From Glandiceps talaboti (lineage: Eukaryota; Hemichordata; Enteropneusta; Spengelidae), in assembly GCF_964340395.1 (NCBI RefSeq), contig NC_135555.1, positions 1,635,001-1,650,000 on the forward strand: 15,000 nt of DNA. The letters are read 5' to 3'. Made by a program: the position numbers and the translations under genes. Below, in pieces: positions 8,101-14,110 of the stretch. Below the pieces are notes generated by a model. It saw nothing but the letters and a program-made list of their open reading frames with translations. It had not been told where the DNA came from and ran no database searches. Within the stretch, counting starts at the first letter, position 1, and the number at the start of each line of letters is the position of its first letter.

Positions 8101-11100
8101 GGGAGTACATATAAATGTTGGCAAAGTGTGAGGTAGAAATTAAAGATGTCTCGACCAGTCACTATAATCTTCTGATGATCTTTATTAAAACCGACATTTC
8201 GGCAACGCAACAGTTGCCTTCTTCAGGGTAAAGCCAATATATAAATATAATTACTTAAGGAAATGAATTGTCATCATTTAACCAGCCACTTGTTACATGT
8301 AGCAGTTTATTATAGTGAGTGGGTTTGGAACAATTGGACAAACTTTGGACAAAGCTGTTAAATGAATACTTTCATACATATATGCCATCATCAAATATTG
8401 TAATGGTATCTTGATTTAAGTGTATTCAGATTTATTCAGATTTCATGTATAATTCAAACTTTAAAAAAACGTTCATGTCCCAATCCAATACATAGTGTTT
8501 TTATGTGTATGATTTGCAAGGTTCATTTCCATACACCTTCACACTTTTGTTCAGGGTTTGGTAACTAAATAAGAAAGCAGTGTACTATCACAATGTGATT
8601 TATTTAGTGTATGTGTTGTTCATTTATGTTTAAAGGGCTGATAACTGGAATCATAACGTCGACAATACTACAATGCACGGTGGTTTATCTGACTGGGGAG
8701 AGGTATGTATTCAATGTCATGGAGTCTTTACATACTGATTGACATATCATTATTATCCCCCAACGAGCAAATACACACTGCATATTTCTATTCATTATTT
8801 ATCTGAAGGAAACACGCTCTTAGAAGTCATGAATATTGCATTGTTCATCGAATAAATATTCATGTCTGCTTAGACCCATGTCATGATGCAAAGGAGTTCC
8901 ACTGAAAGAAGAAATGGGACGAAAAAGAGTTTCAATTTGGTGTTTCTTGGCAGCCGATGTAAAATCATGAAATGACTCTCTAGAACCTAATGAAAATACT
9001 GCCTTAATTTCCAGGAATGGTATTCCCCTTTGAGATCTAAAATAATGTCCAAAATAGAAATCTAAATCTGGTAAAATTTAAAATCTGAGTGTAGTCGAAG
9101 TACATTTACTGTTTCCCCTTACCTTTCAGCTTTCAAGTGATGACTATAGGAACATTCTGTTGGTTTGGTTTGGCTATCCGTTCATCTTTTCTGTCTTTAT
9201 GCCATTTCTCCATAGATTGTTATACGTGAAATGAATCGTCTTGGAATGCTTGTTGATTTATCCCATGTTTCCTTCGAAACGATGCGTGATGCACTACGTG
9301 TTACTGAAGCACCTGTCATCTTTAGTCATTCGTCAGCATTTGCAATATGTGCCCATAATAGAAATGTCCCGGATGATATCCTTGAGAAAGTGGTAAGAAC
9401 ATGTCTGTGTGTCTTATCATATTATCATATTAGACCATGATGTTATGCACTTGTGTAATCTAAAACAAGCATTAACACAGTGCTAGGGCTACTCACAATT
9501 TCAACCGGAGTCTCTTGAGAACTTGGCACTTTTGTATAGCCTTATATGCCATCTAGCTGTTAGTGTTGGATGATAATGTTCGTCTACTTTGTCCCTCTAG
9601 CTCTACATTGCCACTCGGTGTCAAATCGTGTCAGCAACAGAGATTATGCCGTCTTACCTATCGCAGAAAGCTGATTGGTTCAACAGCTGATTAACATGAC
9701 CGTACAATCCGTAATATGTTAATTATGAGTAATAACATTACATTAGCCTGTCATGTTTTTAAGTGTTTAAATACCTAATATGCAAATTTTTCACCTGTCA
9801 TCGCCATTTTTTTACAATACCAGTACAGCTAAAATGCCAGGGTACGTTCCTTGTACTGTTAACCCGTACACAATACTCATGATTCGCTAACAGTGTTTTG
9901 TTTCTCTCCCTCCCTCCCTCACTATGATAACCAGAAAGACAATGGTGGTGTTGTGATGGTTAATTTTTATGACAAATATATCAATTGTCCTCCAATGAAT
10001 CAATCAGTGTGTGATCTTCAGCAAGTAGCAGGTAAGACTGTACAATCTGTTGATTTCATTACTCTCAGTTGAATTCTTGTAACTGGGATCCACTCTACTG
10101 TTCAATTCTTTTTATTTAACGTCCGTTTTTAAAATTTAGTCAGAGACTACAATCACTGACTGCACATACAAACAACCAAAGAAATGGAAAAAGATAAAAA
10201 TGTAATACACTCAATCAAAACTAACTGTGAATACAGATATATATCAACACTAACACTAACACTAACAATAACAATAACAATAACAATTCAATGATATGCA
10301 AGAATATATCACAATCATAAATTTATATATGAACAAAGAAAATGTAATAAATGAGTTCTGTTACACTGGAACACTTTGCTTTTCATAGAAAGCAATTTGA
10401 AAAGTGCTGCTTGGACCATGTTTCTAAAAACGTGCGAGTCTGTAGTTCCCTAATACGTGATGGCAATGAGTTGTAAAGTTTTGATTCAAATGTTTCCTTG
10501 ATCATAGTTTAGGACGATAACAACACACCATGGATTGGACACATACTACTAATGCATCGAATCGATAATACATTGTCTTTGATTGGTTGATATTGCATAT
10601 GCAACATATTTTTCAAAATTATGTACAACACCTGAAACTGTTTACCGGTTGCAAAGAGTTTTCACTTGCGTTCTCTACACACTGGGAAGGGCAGTGCATA
10701 ACACGTGTGTAATATGTATTTTCATCTATTGCCTTCAGGGATAGACTGTAAGATACGTCGTGACGTTTCGCCCTCACCGGCCTCCTCTCAGGGGTTGGCC
10801 GAAGTTTGAGGGCGCCCCGTCACGACGTACCTTACAGACTACTTCAGGGATTGACTTACCTAAAGACTTCTATTTATATATTCAATTTATATAGACGAAA
10901 TAACAAATCATGCAGCGCTACTTATTATTGAATAATTGTAGTACATGGCGAATGTTTTCACGGTGGTTGGTTGACTTTTACCAACAACTGTACTATTGAG
11001 AAAGTCACGCTTCCAGTCATAGATCGGCAACTGTTGAAGCTAACTGTACATCACCTATTGTCGTATGTAAGCCATCAAGATAGCATGTCAACCTTGATAT

Positions 11101-12810
11101 ACCGATAGAAACAAGTAACTCTGTGTACCACTGAACCAACCCGTGTATGATTTATAGTCCTTGATAGTTTAAAGTAAATATTGTTGATATTTATTATTCT
11201 CTATAGATCACATCGATTATATCAAAGATGTATGTGGAATAGATTGTGTTGGTATTGGATCAGATTACGATGGCGTCACAACGTAAGTTGACACGTGTTT
11301 GAATTTATTTATTGTGTATTTGAATTGTACGATTGATTTAAGTTTTCTATGTCGGGCACAGTCATAACAATACATATCAATCGAAGCAAATTTTATAATG
11401 ATGAATAGTTGTGTTTTAATATTTATCTTTCATTTCAAGTATCGTATGTACCTTCAATCATCACTGTTCTACAGACGTGCTGTTGAAAATAAAGTTACTT
11501 TTTTGTTTTGTTTTTAATGTTAGTTTACCAGTAGGTCTTGAAGACGTGTCTACATTCCCAGACTTAATAGCTGAAATGATTACTAGAGGATGGAGTGACT
11601 CTGATATAGAGAAATTACTTGGACGTAATCTCCTTCGTGCTTTTGAAGAAAATGAAAAGGTATAGTATGTCTTGTCATATCATTTGTTGTCATTTCATGT
11701 AGTGTCATGCAATGTAATGCTGGTATGTCATGATCAGGTTGTGTCATGTCGTATCATGTCATGCTATGTAATGGCATATTATATGCTGCCATGCTATGTT
11801 TGTGATATCATGTGTCATGTGTCATGTCATGCTATGTTATGACGTATTATATCATTTATATGCTGTCATGTCATGGTTTGTGATGTCATGTGTCATATTG
11901 TGTTATGTCGTGCTATGTTATGGTGTATTATATGCTGTCATGGCATGGCATGTCATGTGATGTTATATGATATCATGTGTCATGTTGTGTTATGTCATGC
12001 TATGTTATACCATGACATGTCATTTCATGTTGCCATGGCGTGTGCATCGTTTAAAGTCGAGTCATGTCATGTTGTGTCATCCCATCTTGCCATATTAAGC
12101 TATGTTATAAAATGCCATACATATAATTTGATATATTCTGTCATTTCATTTGATATCGTGTCATGTTATAATAATATGATGCCATGTCATATCATTGATA
12201 TCATATTATATGTACAATGCCTGTCATGTCTTATGCCATACACTATCGTATCATATCATGTAATAATGGACGAATATAATATCGTTATGTTTCAAACAGT
12301 ATTTATCCTTTTTTTTCTAATGATCAAAATAATATTTAGCTTGTTCTGTTTTTCCAATGTTGACATACAGCACAGTAAGTTCTATTATGTTTCCAACTTC
12401 AGTATGATTGTAAACATCGAGTCGTGTTCATAAAGTGTAATTACGTATGTGGTCATACTATAGGTATATTGTATATATCGTCAGACTATAGGTGCATTGT
12501 ATGGCATTGTATCTATCGTCATACTATAGGTACATTGTATGGCACTGTATATTTCGTCATATACCAACACGTAAATGTTCATTATTTACAAATATATTTC
12601 AAAAGTGCATTAAGTGTGTAATATACTGTCATATGTTTCAGAATCATATTATTGTAATGCTCAATTGTTGTCAAGTCTTTGTCATTTGTTTTGTAGGTTC
12701 GAGATCAGTTACAATCCTTGGCGCCATATGACAATCCATTATCACGTGACCATGCTGACGAAGTCAACAATACCTGTCGACACGAAGTCTACGATCCTGA
12801 AGGCAACTGA
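4398..12810 (+). CDS. DPEP1: Membrane dipeptidase (renal dipeptidase family, peptidase M19), complete gene with ten coding exons
   Basis: Exons join at 4398-4609, 6106-6250, 7257-7389, 7717-7867, 8636-8702, 9216-9392, 9935-10031, 11207-11282, 11524-11659 and 12697-12810, giving 435 residues. The family cleaves dipeptides, including Cys-Gly from glutathione breakdown and leukotriene D4, with a two-zinc centre outside the cell. Counterparts of the mature human residues are all present: H72 and D74 (GHND), bridging E181 (VEGGH), H253 (DLSHVS), H274 (FSHSS), substrate-binding H208 (THSCDTPW) and D347 (GSDYDG). Disulfide pairs C127-C210 and C281-C313 keep the human spacing, and C425 matches the intersubunit cysteine. 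Residues 23-44 form one transmembrane helix preceded by R16, R19 and R21, so the catalytic domain should be extracellular. There is no cleavable signal peptide and no hydrophobic C-terminus. An active enzyme is likely. The symbol marks the family; one-to-one orthology with vertebrate DPEP1 is not shown. Confidence 0.95.
5025..5106. repeat. (TGA)n trinucleotide microsatellite, about 27 units
   Basis: An uninterrupted trinucleotide run of about 81 bp lies in intron 1. It reads as poly-Met on + and poly-Ile on -, which accounts for two spurious ORFs. Its purity suggests high length polymorphism. Confidence 0.97.
5203..5288. repeat. 11-bp minisatellite, eight units
   Basis: The unit TTACCTGTCAA begins at 5203 and repeats every 11 bp to a partial eighth copy. 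Units 4 and 6 share the same G-to-A change (TTACCTATCAA), a pattern expected when a two-unit block is itself duplicated. Confidence 0.95.
5772..5783. repeat. Perfect 12-bp palindrome
   Basis: AAGCCCGGGCTT is fully self-complementary, and GC-rich within AT-rich surroundings. It lies about 60 bp before the hairpin at 5841-5886. No function is assigned. Confidence 0.6.
5841..5886. repeat. Inverted repeat, 9-bp perfect stem, 28-nt loop
   Basis: GAGTGCCTG at 5841-5849 pairs with CAGGCACTC at 5878-5886. The spacing is too short for a tRNA acceptor pair and no cloverleaf arms fit. It could be a small RNA hairpin or chance. Confidence 0.5.
6106..6250 (+). CDS. DPEP1: Exon 2: zinc ligands H72 and D74
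   Basis: It completes codon 71 and encodes residues 72-119. The opening GHNDLPWQL is the hallmark M19 motif with the His-x-Asp zinc ligands. The exon continues through a typical family block ([14 protein letters not shown]) and ends in phase 0 before GTAGAA. The start codon at 5960 of the ORF covering this exon lies in the intron and is not used. Confidence 0.95.
6902..6915. promoter_or_regulatory. X-box-like RFX binding site
   Basis: GTTACCATGGCAAC is a near-perfect palindrome matching the RFX X-box pattern (GTNRCC ... RGYAAC) without a mismatch at the key half-site positions. RFX factors control ciliary and other genes across animals. It is intronic, so it would have to act as an enhancer or internal promoter element. 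This is motif evidence only. Confidence 0.45.
7060..7155 (+). CDS. 31-codon ORF resembling a secretory signal peptide, intron 2
   Basis: It reads [20 protein letters not shown] and then 11 more residues to TAA. A short basic start followed by a hydrophobic core is what a signal peptide looks like, and the start has A at -3. A TATATATAA stretch lies only about 20 bp before it, too close to be its TATA box if the start is used. It cannot serve the dipeptidase, because exon 2 with the zinc ligands lies upstream. It is probably chance, or a relic of another first exon. Confidence 0.12.
   Translation: MKASLLTVGFILCLFGYHLLPRYIIYYQYTE
7257..7389 (+). CDS. DPEP1: Exon 3: conserved FWAAYVSC block
   Basis: It encodes residues 120-163 and the first base of codon 164. 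[16 protein letters not shown] is strongly conserved in membrane dipeptidases, and C127 is the first cysteine of the disulfide with C210. EQIDVIKR and [10 protein letters not shown] are family blocks. The donor GTGAGT leaves phase 1. Confidence 0.95.
7390..7716 (+). other. Intron 3 (327 bp) with a poly-C run
   Basis: Bounded by GTGAGT and TTTGCACATTGCAG. It contains a C-rich patch (about 7410-7422) and an uninterrupted C run of about 13 at 7498-7511. Nothing else is recognisable. Confidence 0.9.
7717..7867 (+). CDS. DPEP1: Exon 4: bridging Glu181 and substrate-binding His208
   Basis: It encodes residues 164-213 and two bases of codon 214. [10 protein letters not shown] carries the zinc-bridging E181. 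[13 protein letters not shown] carries H208, which corresponds to human His152, and C210 of the first disulfide. The spacing E181-H208 is 27, as in the human enzyme. The donor is GTAAGT, phase 2. Confidence 0.95.
7868..8635 (+). other. Intron 4 (768 bp)
   Basis: Bounded by GTAAGT and an unusual TTTAAAG acceptor. Its main content is a hammerhead-like motif on the minus strand (8180-8233). A match to the CTCF core, AGAGGGCGC on the minus strand, lies at about 7873-7881, just after the donor. The rest is unassigned. Confidence 0.88.
8180..8233 (-). ncRNA. Hammerhead-ribozyme-like motif, probable Penelope-like element relic
   Basis: Read on the minus strand: CUGAAGA (8226-8220) matches the conserved CUGANGA box; GGCAAC (8218-8213) pairs with GUUGCC (8206-8201) as stem II around a 6-nt loop; GAAA (8200-8197) follows at once; then UGUC, where type I cleavage would fall after the C (8193). 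ACC (8229-8227) can pair with GGU (8192-8190), and CUUU (8233-8230) with AAAG (8183-8180), as stem I with an internal loop. Departures are an extra A at 8219 before stem II and a stem III too short to close alone. Minimal type I hammerheads with tiny stem III are known from animal Penelope-like retroelements. No reverse transcriptase is visible nearby, so this is a fragment. Confidence 0.45.
8636..8702 (+). CDS. DPEP1: Exon 5: W214-E236, short conserved exon
   Basis: It completes W214 and encodes [20 protein letters not shown] and GE. The PWADNW and GLS-x-(W/F)G motifs are standard for the family. NTT is an N-glycosylation sequon. It is the shortest coding exon (67 bp); the donor GTATGT is in phase 0. 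Confidence 0.93.
8703..9215 (+). other. Intron 5 (513 bp)
   Basis: Bounded by GTATGT and TTCTCCATAG. It contains a perfect 10-bp inverted repeat, CATGAATATT (8828-8837) against AATATTCATG (8855-8864), with a 17-nt loop. Otherwise nothing is recognisable. Confidence 0.88.
9216..9392 (+). CDS. DPEP1: Exon 6: zinc ligands His253 and His274
   Basis: It encodes residues 237-295. [16 protein letters not shown] has H253, and [19 protein letters not shown] has H274 and C281. H253-H274 spacing (21) and H274-C281 spacing (7) equal those in the human enzyme. RNVPDDIL is a near-universal family block. The ORF's first ATG (9231) is internal; the true exon start is the acceptor before 9216. Donor GTAAGA, phase 0. 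Confidence 0.96.
9393..9934 (+). other. Intron 6 (542 bp)
   Basis: Bounded by GTAAGA and a short ATAACCAG acceptor. A CCCT-rich pyrimidine tract at 9899-9921 is the likely splicing tract. The middle of the intron shows no recognisable element. Confidence 0.88.
9935..10031 (+). CDS. DPEP1: Exon 7: VMVNFY block and Cys313
   Basis: It encodes residues 296-327 and the first base of codon 328. [15 protein letters not shown] is the family's MVNFY block with C313, partner of C281 at the human spacing. NQS is a possible glycosylation sequon. QQVADHIDYI spans the next junction, supporting the joint. Donor GTAAGA, phase 1. Confidence 0.94.
10105..10500 (-). pseudogene. Decayed 3' end of a non-LTR retrotransposon (reverse-transcriptase C-terminus and 3' UTR)
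   Basis: On the minus strand a frame ending in TGA at 10385-10383 reads [18 protein letters not shown] and continues [20 protein letters not shown]. The pattern F....(L/W)(Y/W)NSLP..IR.....F...W/LK is typical of the extreme C-terminus of CR1/L2/Jockey-type ORF2 proteins. Upstream the same frame meets a TAA and a TGA, so the copy is broken; the related sequence may extend to about 10740. Downstream comes an AT-rich 3' UTR with the microsatellite at 10245-10288 and an AAATAAA near 10118-10112, consistent with the element's 3' end. The exact clade is not determined. Confidence 0.5.
10245..10288. repeat. Hexanucleotide microsatellite (AACACT)n-(AACAAT)n
   Basis: Three to four AACACT units pass into AACAAT units, differing by one base, so the run probably arose from one slippage tract. 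It lies in the presumed 3' UTR of the antisense retrotransposon remnant. Confidence 0.9.
10733..10856. mobile_element. Foldback/MITE-like hairpin of about 99 bp with flanking direct repeats
   Basis: CTGTAAGATACGTCGTGACG (10746-10765) is inverted at 10818-10837 with one mismatch. Inside, CGCCCTC and GAGGGCG, then CCGGCC and GGCC blocks continue the pairing around a short centre. CTTCAGGGAT occurs at 10733-10742 and again at 10842-10851, and the match extends to 14 of 15 if the next bases (AGACT / TGACT) are counted. It therefore looks like an insertion with a target-site duplication. A 10-bp duplication would fit Mutator-like or foldback elements, but the superfamily is unproven. The element is GC-rich unlike its surroundings. 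Confidence 0.65.
11207..11282 (+). CDS. DPEP1: Exon 8: GSDYDG active-site loop
   Basis: It completes codon 328 (Asp) and encodes residues 329-352 and two bases of codon 353. [10 protein letters not shown] corresponds to the mammalian GGDFDG loop; D347 is the counterpart of human Asp288. Donor GTAAGT, phase 2. Confidence 0.95.
11283..11523 (+). other. Intron 8 (241 bp)
   Basis: The shortest intron, bounded by GTAAGT and TTTTAATGTTAG. Nothing further is seen. The ATG at 11477 of the ORF covering exon 9 is intronic. Confidence 0.88.
11524..11659 (+). CDS. DPEP1: Exon 9: [15 protein letters not shown] block
   Basis: It completes T353 and encodes residues 354-398. [20 protein letters not shown] and [15 protein letters not shown] match the C-terminal helices of the family closely (human: GLEDVSKYPDLIAELL, NLLRVFE). 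The donor GTATAG is weak, phase 0. Confidence 0.95.
11671..12262. repeat. Degenerate TCATG/TTATG pentamer-derived repeat field
   Basis: The stretch is dominated by TGTCATG, TATGTTATG and TGCTATG words with irregular 5-bp and higher-order spacing; larger blocks such as GTCATGCTATGTTATG recur. CATG is its own complement, so the tract reads similarly on both strands and can fold extensively. It explains a Cys/His/Met-rich 186-codon ORF that is not a gene. Confidence 0.9.
12452..12566. repeat. 38-bp minisatellite, about three copies
   Basis: Unit starts marked by GTCATACTATAGGT or a close variant are at 12452, 12480, 12518 and (partial) 12556. Units two and three are 38 bp; the first lacks about 10 bp (the GGCATTGTAT segment). 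The copies differ by a few substitutions, so the array is older than the 29- and 31-bp arrays. Confidence 0.85.
12697..12810 (+). CDS. DPEP1: Exon 10: C-terminus with Cys425, no GPI signal
   Basis: It encodes residues 399-435 and [15 protein letters not shown] is followed by [17 protein letters not shown] and the stop. C425 corresponds to the intersubunit cysteine and NNT is a sequon. Mammalian dipeptidases continue into a hydrophobic GPI-attachment tail; here the protein simply ends. The same end is seen in the paralog exon at 369-488. Confidence 0.95.
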   Translation, partial: VRDQLQSLAPYDNPLSRDHADEVNNTCRHEVYDPEGN

Positions 12811-12920
12811 TGTTGTCATGTGAGTTGATGTGTCACGCAATACGTATCGTGTGTTAAATGTACTAATATTTTATTATAGTTGATAGTTTACAGTTACTGT
12901 TAGTACTTTATGTAGACAAA

Positions 12921-12995
12921 TGGCAAAGTTTGCCAAATATGTATGTCATCAGACCACTATTATAGAAAAGCTATAGTGGTCCGAGGTATATACCT
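12921..12995 (+). repeat. Cluster of three palindromes in the 3' UTR
   Basis: TGGCAAAGTTTGCCA (12921-12935) is a palindrome with one central base. GACCACTAT...AG (12952-12965) pairs with CTATAGTGGTC (12971-12981) with a 3-nt bulge and a 5-nt loop. AGGTATATACCT (12984-12995) is a perfect 12-bp palindrome. The three lie almost end to end just after the coding region. Confidence 0.7.
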
Positions 12996-13268
12996 AAAGT
13001 ATCTTAACACCATATCAATGCAAACCCATTGGTAACATACCATTCACATTGGATTGGGACAATTTAGGTATACCAATATGTCTTAATGTCAACTCTCATA
13101 ACCAAAAATTATTATGTTTGTAACCGTTCTAAAAAAACTTTGAAATAAATGTTAACAGAGGTTGACGTAGATGTTTAGCTCTATAAGCTTAGTTGCCAGT
13201 AGTTTTCCTAAATGTCTTTAATCATTTTGTGAAAATTGTTGTGATAATTTTTTAGTTATGTGCAGAAC

Positions 13269-13274
13269 AATAAA
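13269..13274 (+). terminator. Candidate poly(A) signal of the dipeptidase gene
   Basis: AATAAA within GAACAATAAAGTGCC, about 460 nt after the stop, with U-rich sequence following. The alternative is AATAAA at 13144-13149. This is motif evidence only. Confidence 0.4.
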
Positions 13275-13617
13275 GTGCCAATCTTTATTTATAATCTTCT
13301 TTTTCGTAGTGGTTGTCTTTCCAAGACAGTATGGAATGCACACTTGACACTTTCTCATAGATATATATTTTGTATGATGCGAAATTCAGCATGATGGAGG
13401 CATAATTGCAGTATGGCTATGCAGAGTGTTGTTATCTAAGCATAGCACTTCATGTATCATGTCACGGTTTATCCATATTCTGATCAAAGCATCTCCCATA
13501 ACCATGATATTACAGTATTGTTTGTGTAGTGTCGGGATGTGTGTTGGAGCACAGACAAGTATCAAGACTGTGGTTGGAGAAATGTGTAGTTTTACACGAA
13601 GTTAGCACCGTATCGCG

Positions 13618-14110
13618 TAGCAAAATATGGTCACTTACCCCAGCACTGTAGCAGAATATGGTCACTTACCCCAGCACTGTAGCAGAATATGGTCACTTAC
13701 CCCAGCACTGTAGCAGAATATGGTCACTTACCCCAGCACTGATGCAGAATATGGTCACTTACCCCAGCACTGTAGCAGAATATGGTCACTTACCACAGCA
13801 CTGTAGCAGAATATGGTCACTTACCCCAGCACTGTAGCAGAATATGGTCACTTACCCCAGCACTGTAGCAGAATATGGTCACTTACCCCAGCACTGTAGC
13901 AGAATATGGTCACTTACCCCAGCACTGTAGCAGAATATGGTCACTTACCCCAGCACTGTAGCAGAATATGGTCACTTACCCCAGCACTGTAGCAGAATAT
14001 GGTCACTTACCACAGCACTGTAGCAGAATATGGTCACTTACCACAGCACTGTAGCAGAATATGGTCACTTACCCCAGCACTGTAGCAGAATATGGTCACT
14101 TACCACAGCA
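13618..14110. repeat. 31-bp tandem array, 16 copies
   Basis: Units start every 31 bp from 13618 to 14083; each begins TAGCAGAATATGGTCACTTA and ends CCCCAGCACTG. Variants are few: the first unit has CAAAAT for CAGAAT, four units carry CCACAGC for CCCCAGC, and one junction (about 13741) reads TGATGC instead of TGTAGC. On the minus strand every unit contains GGTAAGTG, a consensus splice donor, and the junction reads CTGCTACAG, an acceptor-like string. The last unit breaks off at 14110. Confidence 0.97.

Larger units (their letters stand above)
10032..11206 (+). other. Intron 7 (1.2 kb), retroelement-rich
   Basis: Bounded by GTAAGA and TCTCTATAG. Its centre is occupied by a minus-strand retrotransposon remnant, a microsatellite and a foldback element, listed separately. 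10860-11200 is unassigned. Confidence 0.9.
11660..12696 (+). other. Intron 9 (1.0 kb), mostly degenerate repeats
   Basis: Bounded by GTATAG and TTGTTTTGTAG. More than half is TCATG-like repeat (11671-12262), followed by a 38-bp minisatellite (12452-12566). The + strand ORFs of 186, 65, 79 and 69 codons here are read-through of the repeats or overlap exon 10 in the wrong frame. Confidence 0.9.
12811..13300 (+). other. Probable 3' UTR of the dipeptidase gene
   Basis: Two AATAAA hexamers follow the stop codon, at 13144-13149 and 13269-13274; the second is followed by TTTATTT-rich sequence. The true end is unknown. Three palindromes between 12921 and 12995 lie in this part and are listed separately. 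Confidence 0.5.

Noticed and set aside
10245-10288. Telomere-like hexamer repeat
   Set aside because: The units AACACT and AACAAT differ from the TTAGGG/CCCTAA telomere repeat; it is an ordinary microsatellite.
11873-12433. 186-codon ORF, the longest in the window, rich in Cys, His and Met
   Set aside because: It is the TCATG repeat field of intron 9; it has no domain and lies between two good dipeptidase exons.
12614-12823. 69-codon ORF overlapping exon 10
   Set aside because: It reads exon 10 in the wrong frame; the frame giving [12 protein letters not shown] joins exon 9 in phase and matches the paralog exon.
8475-13066. Shared TGTCCCAATCCAAT string at about 8477 (+) and 13051-13064 (inverted)
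   Set aside because: One 14-bp match between distant sites is expected by chance in 15 kb compared on both strands, and the flanks do not match.
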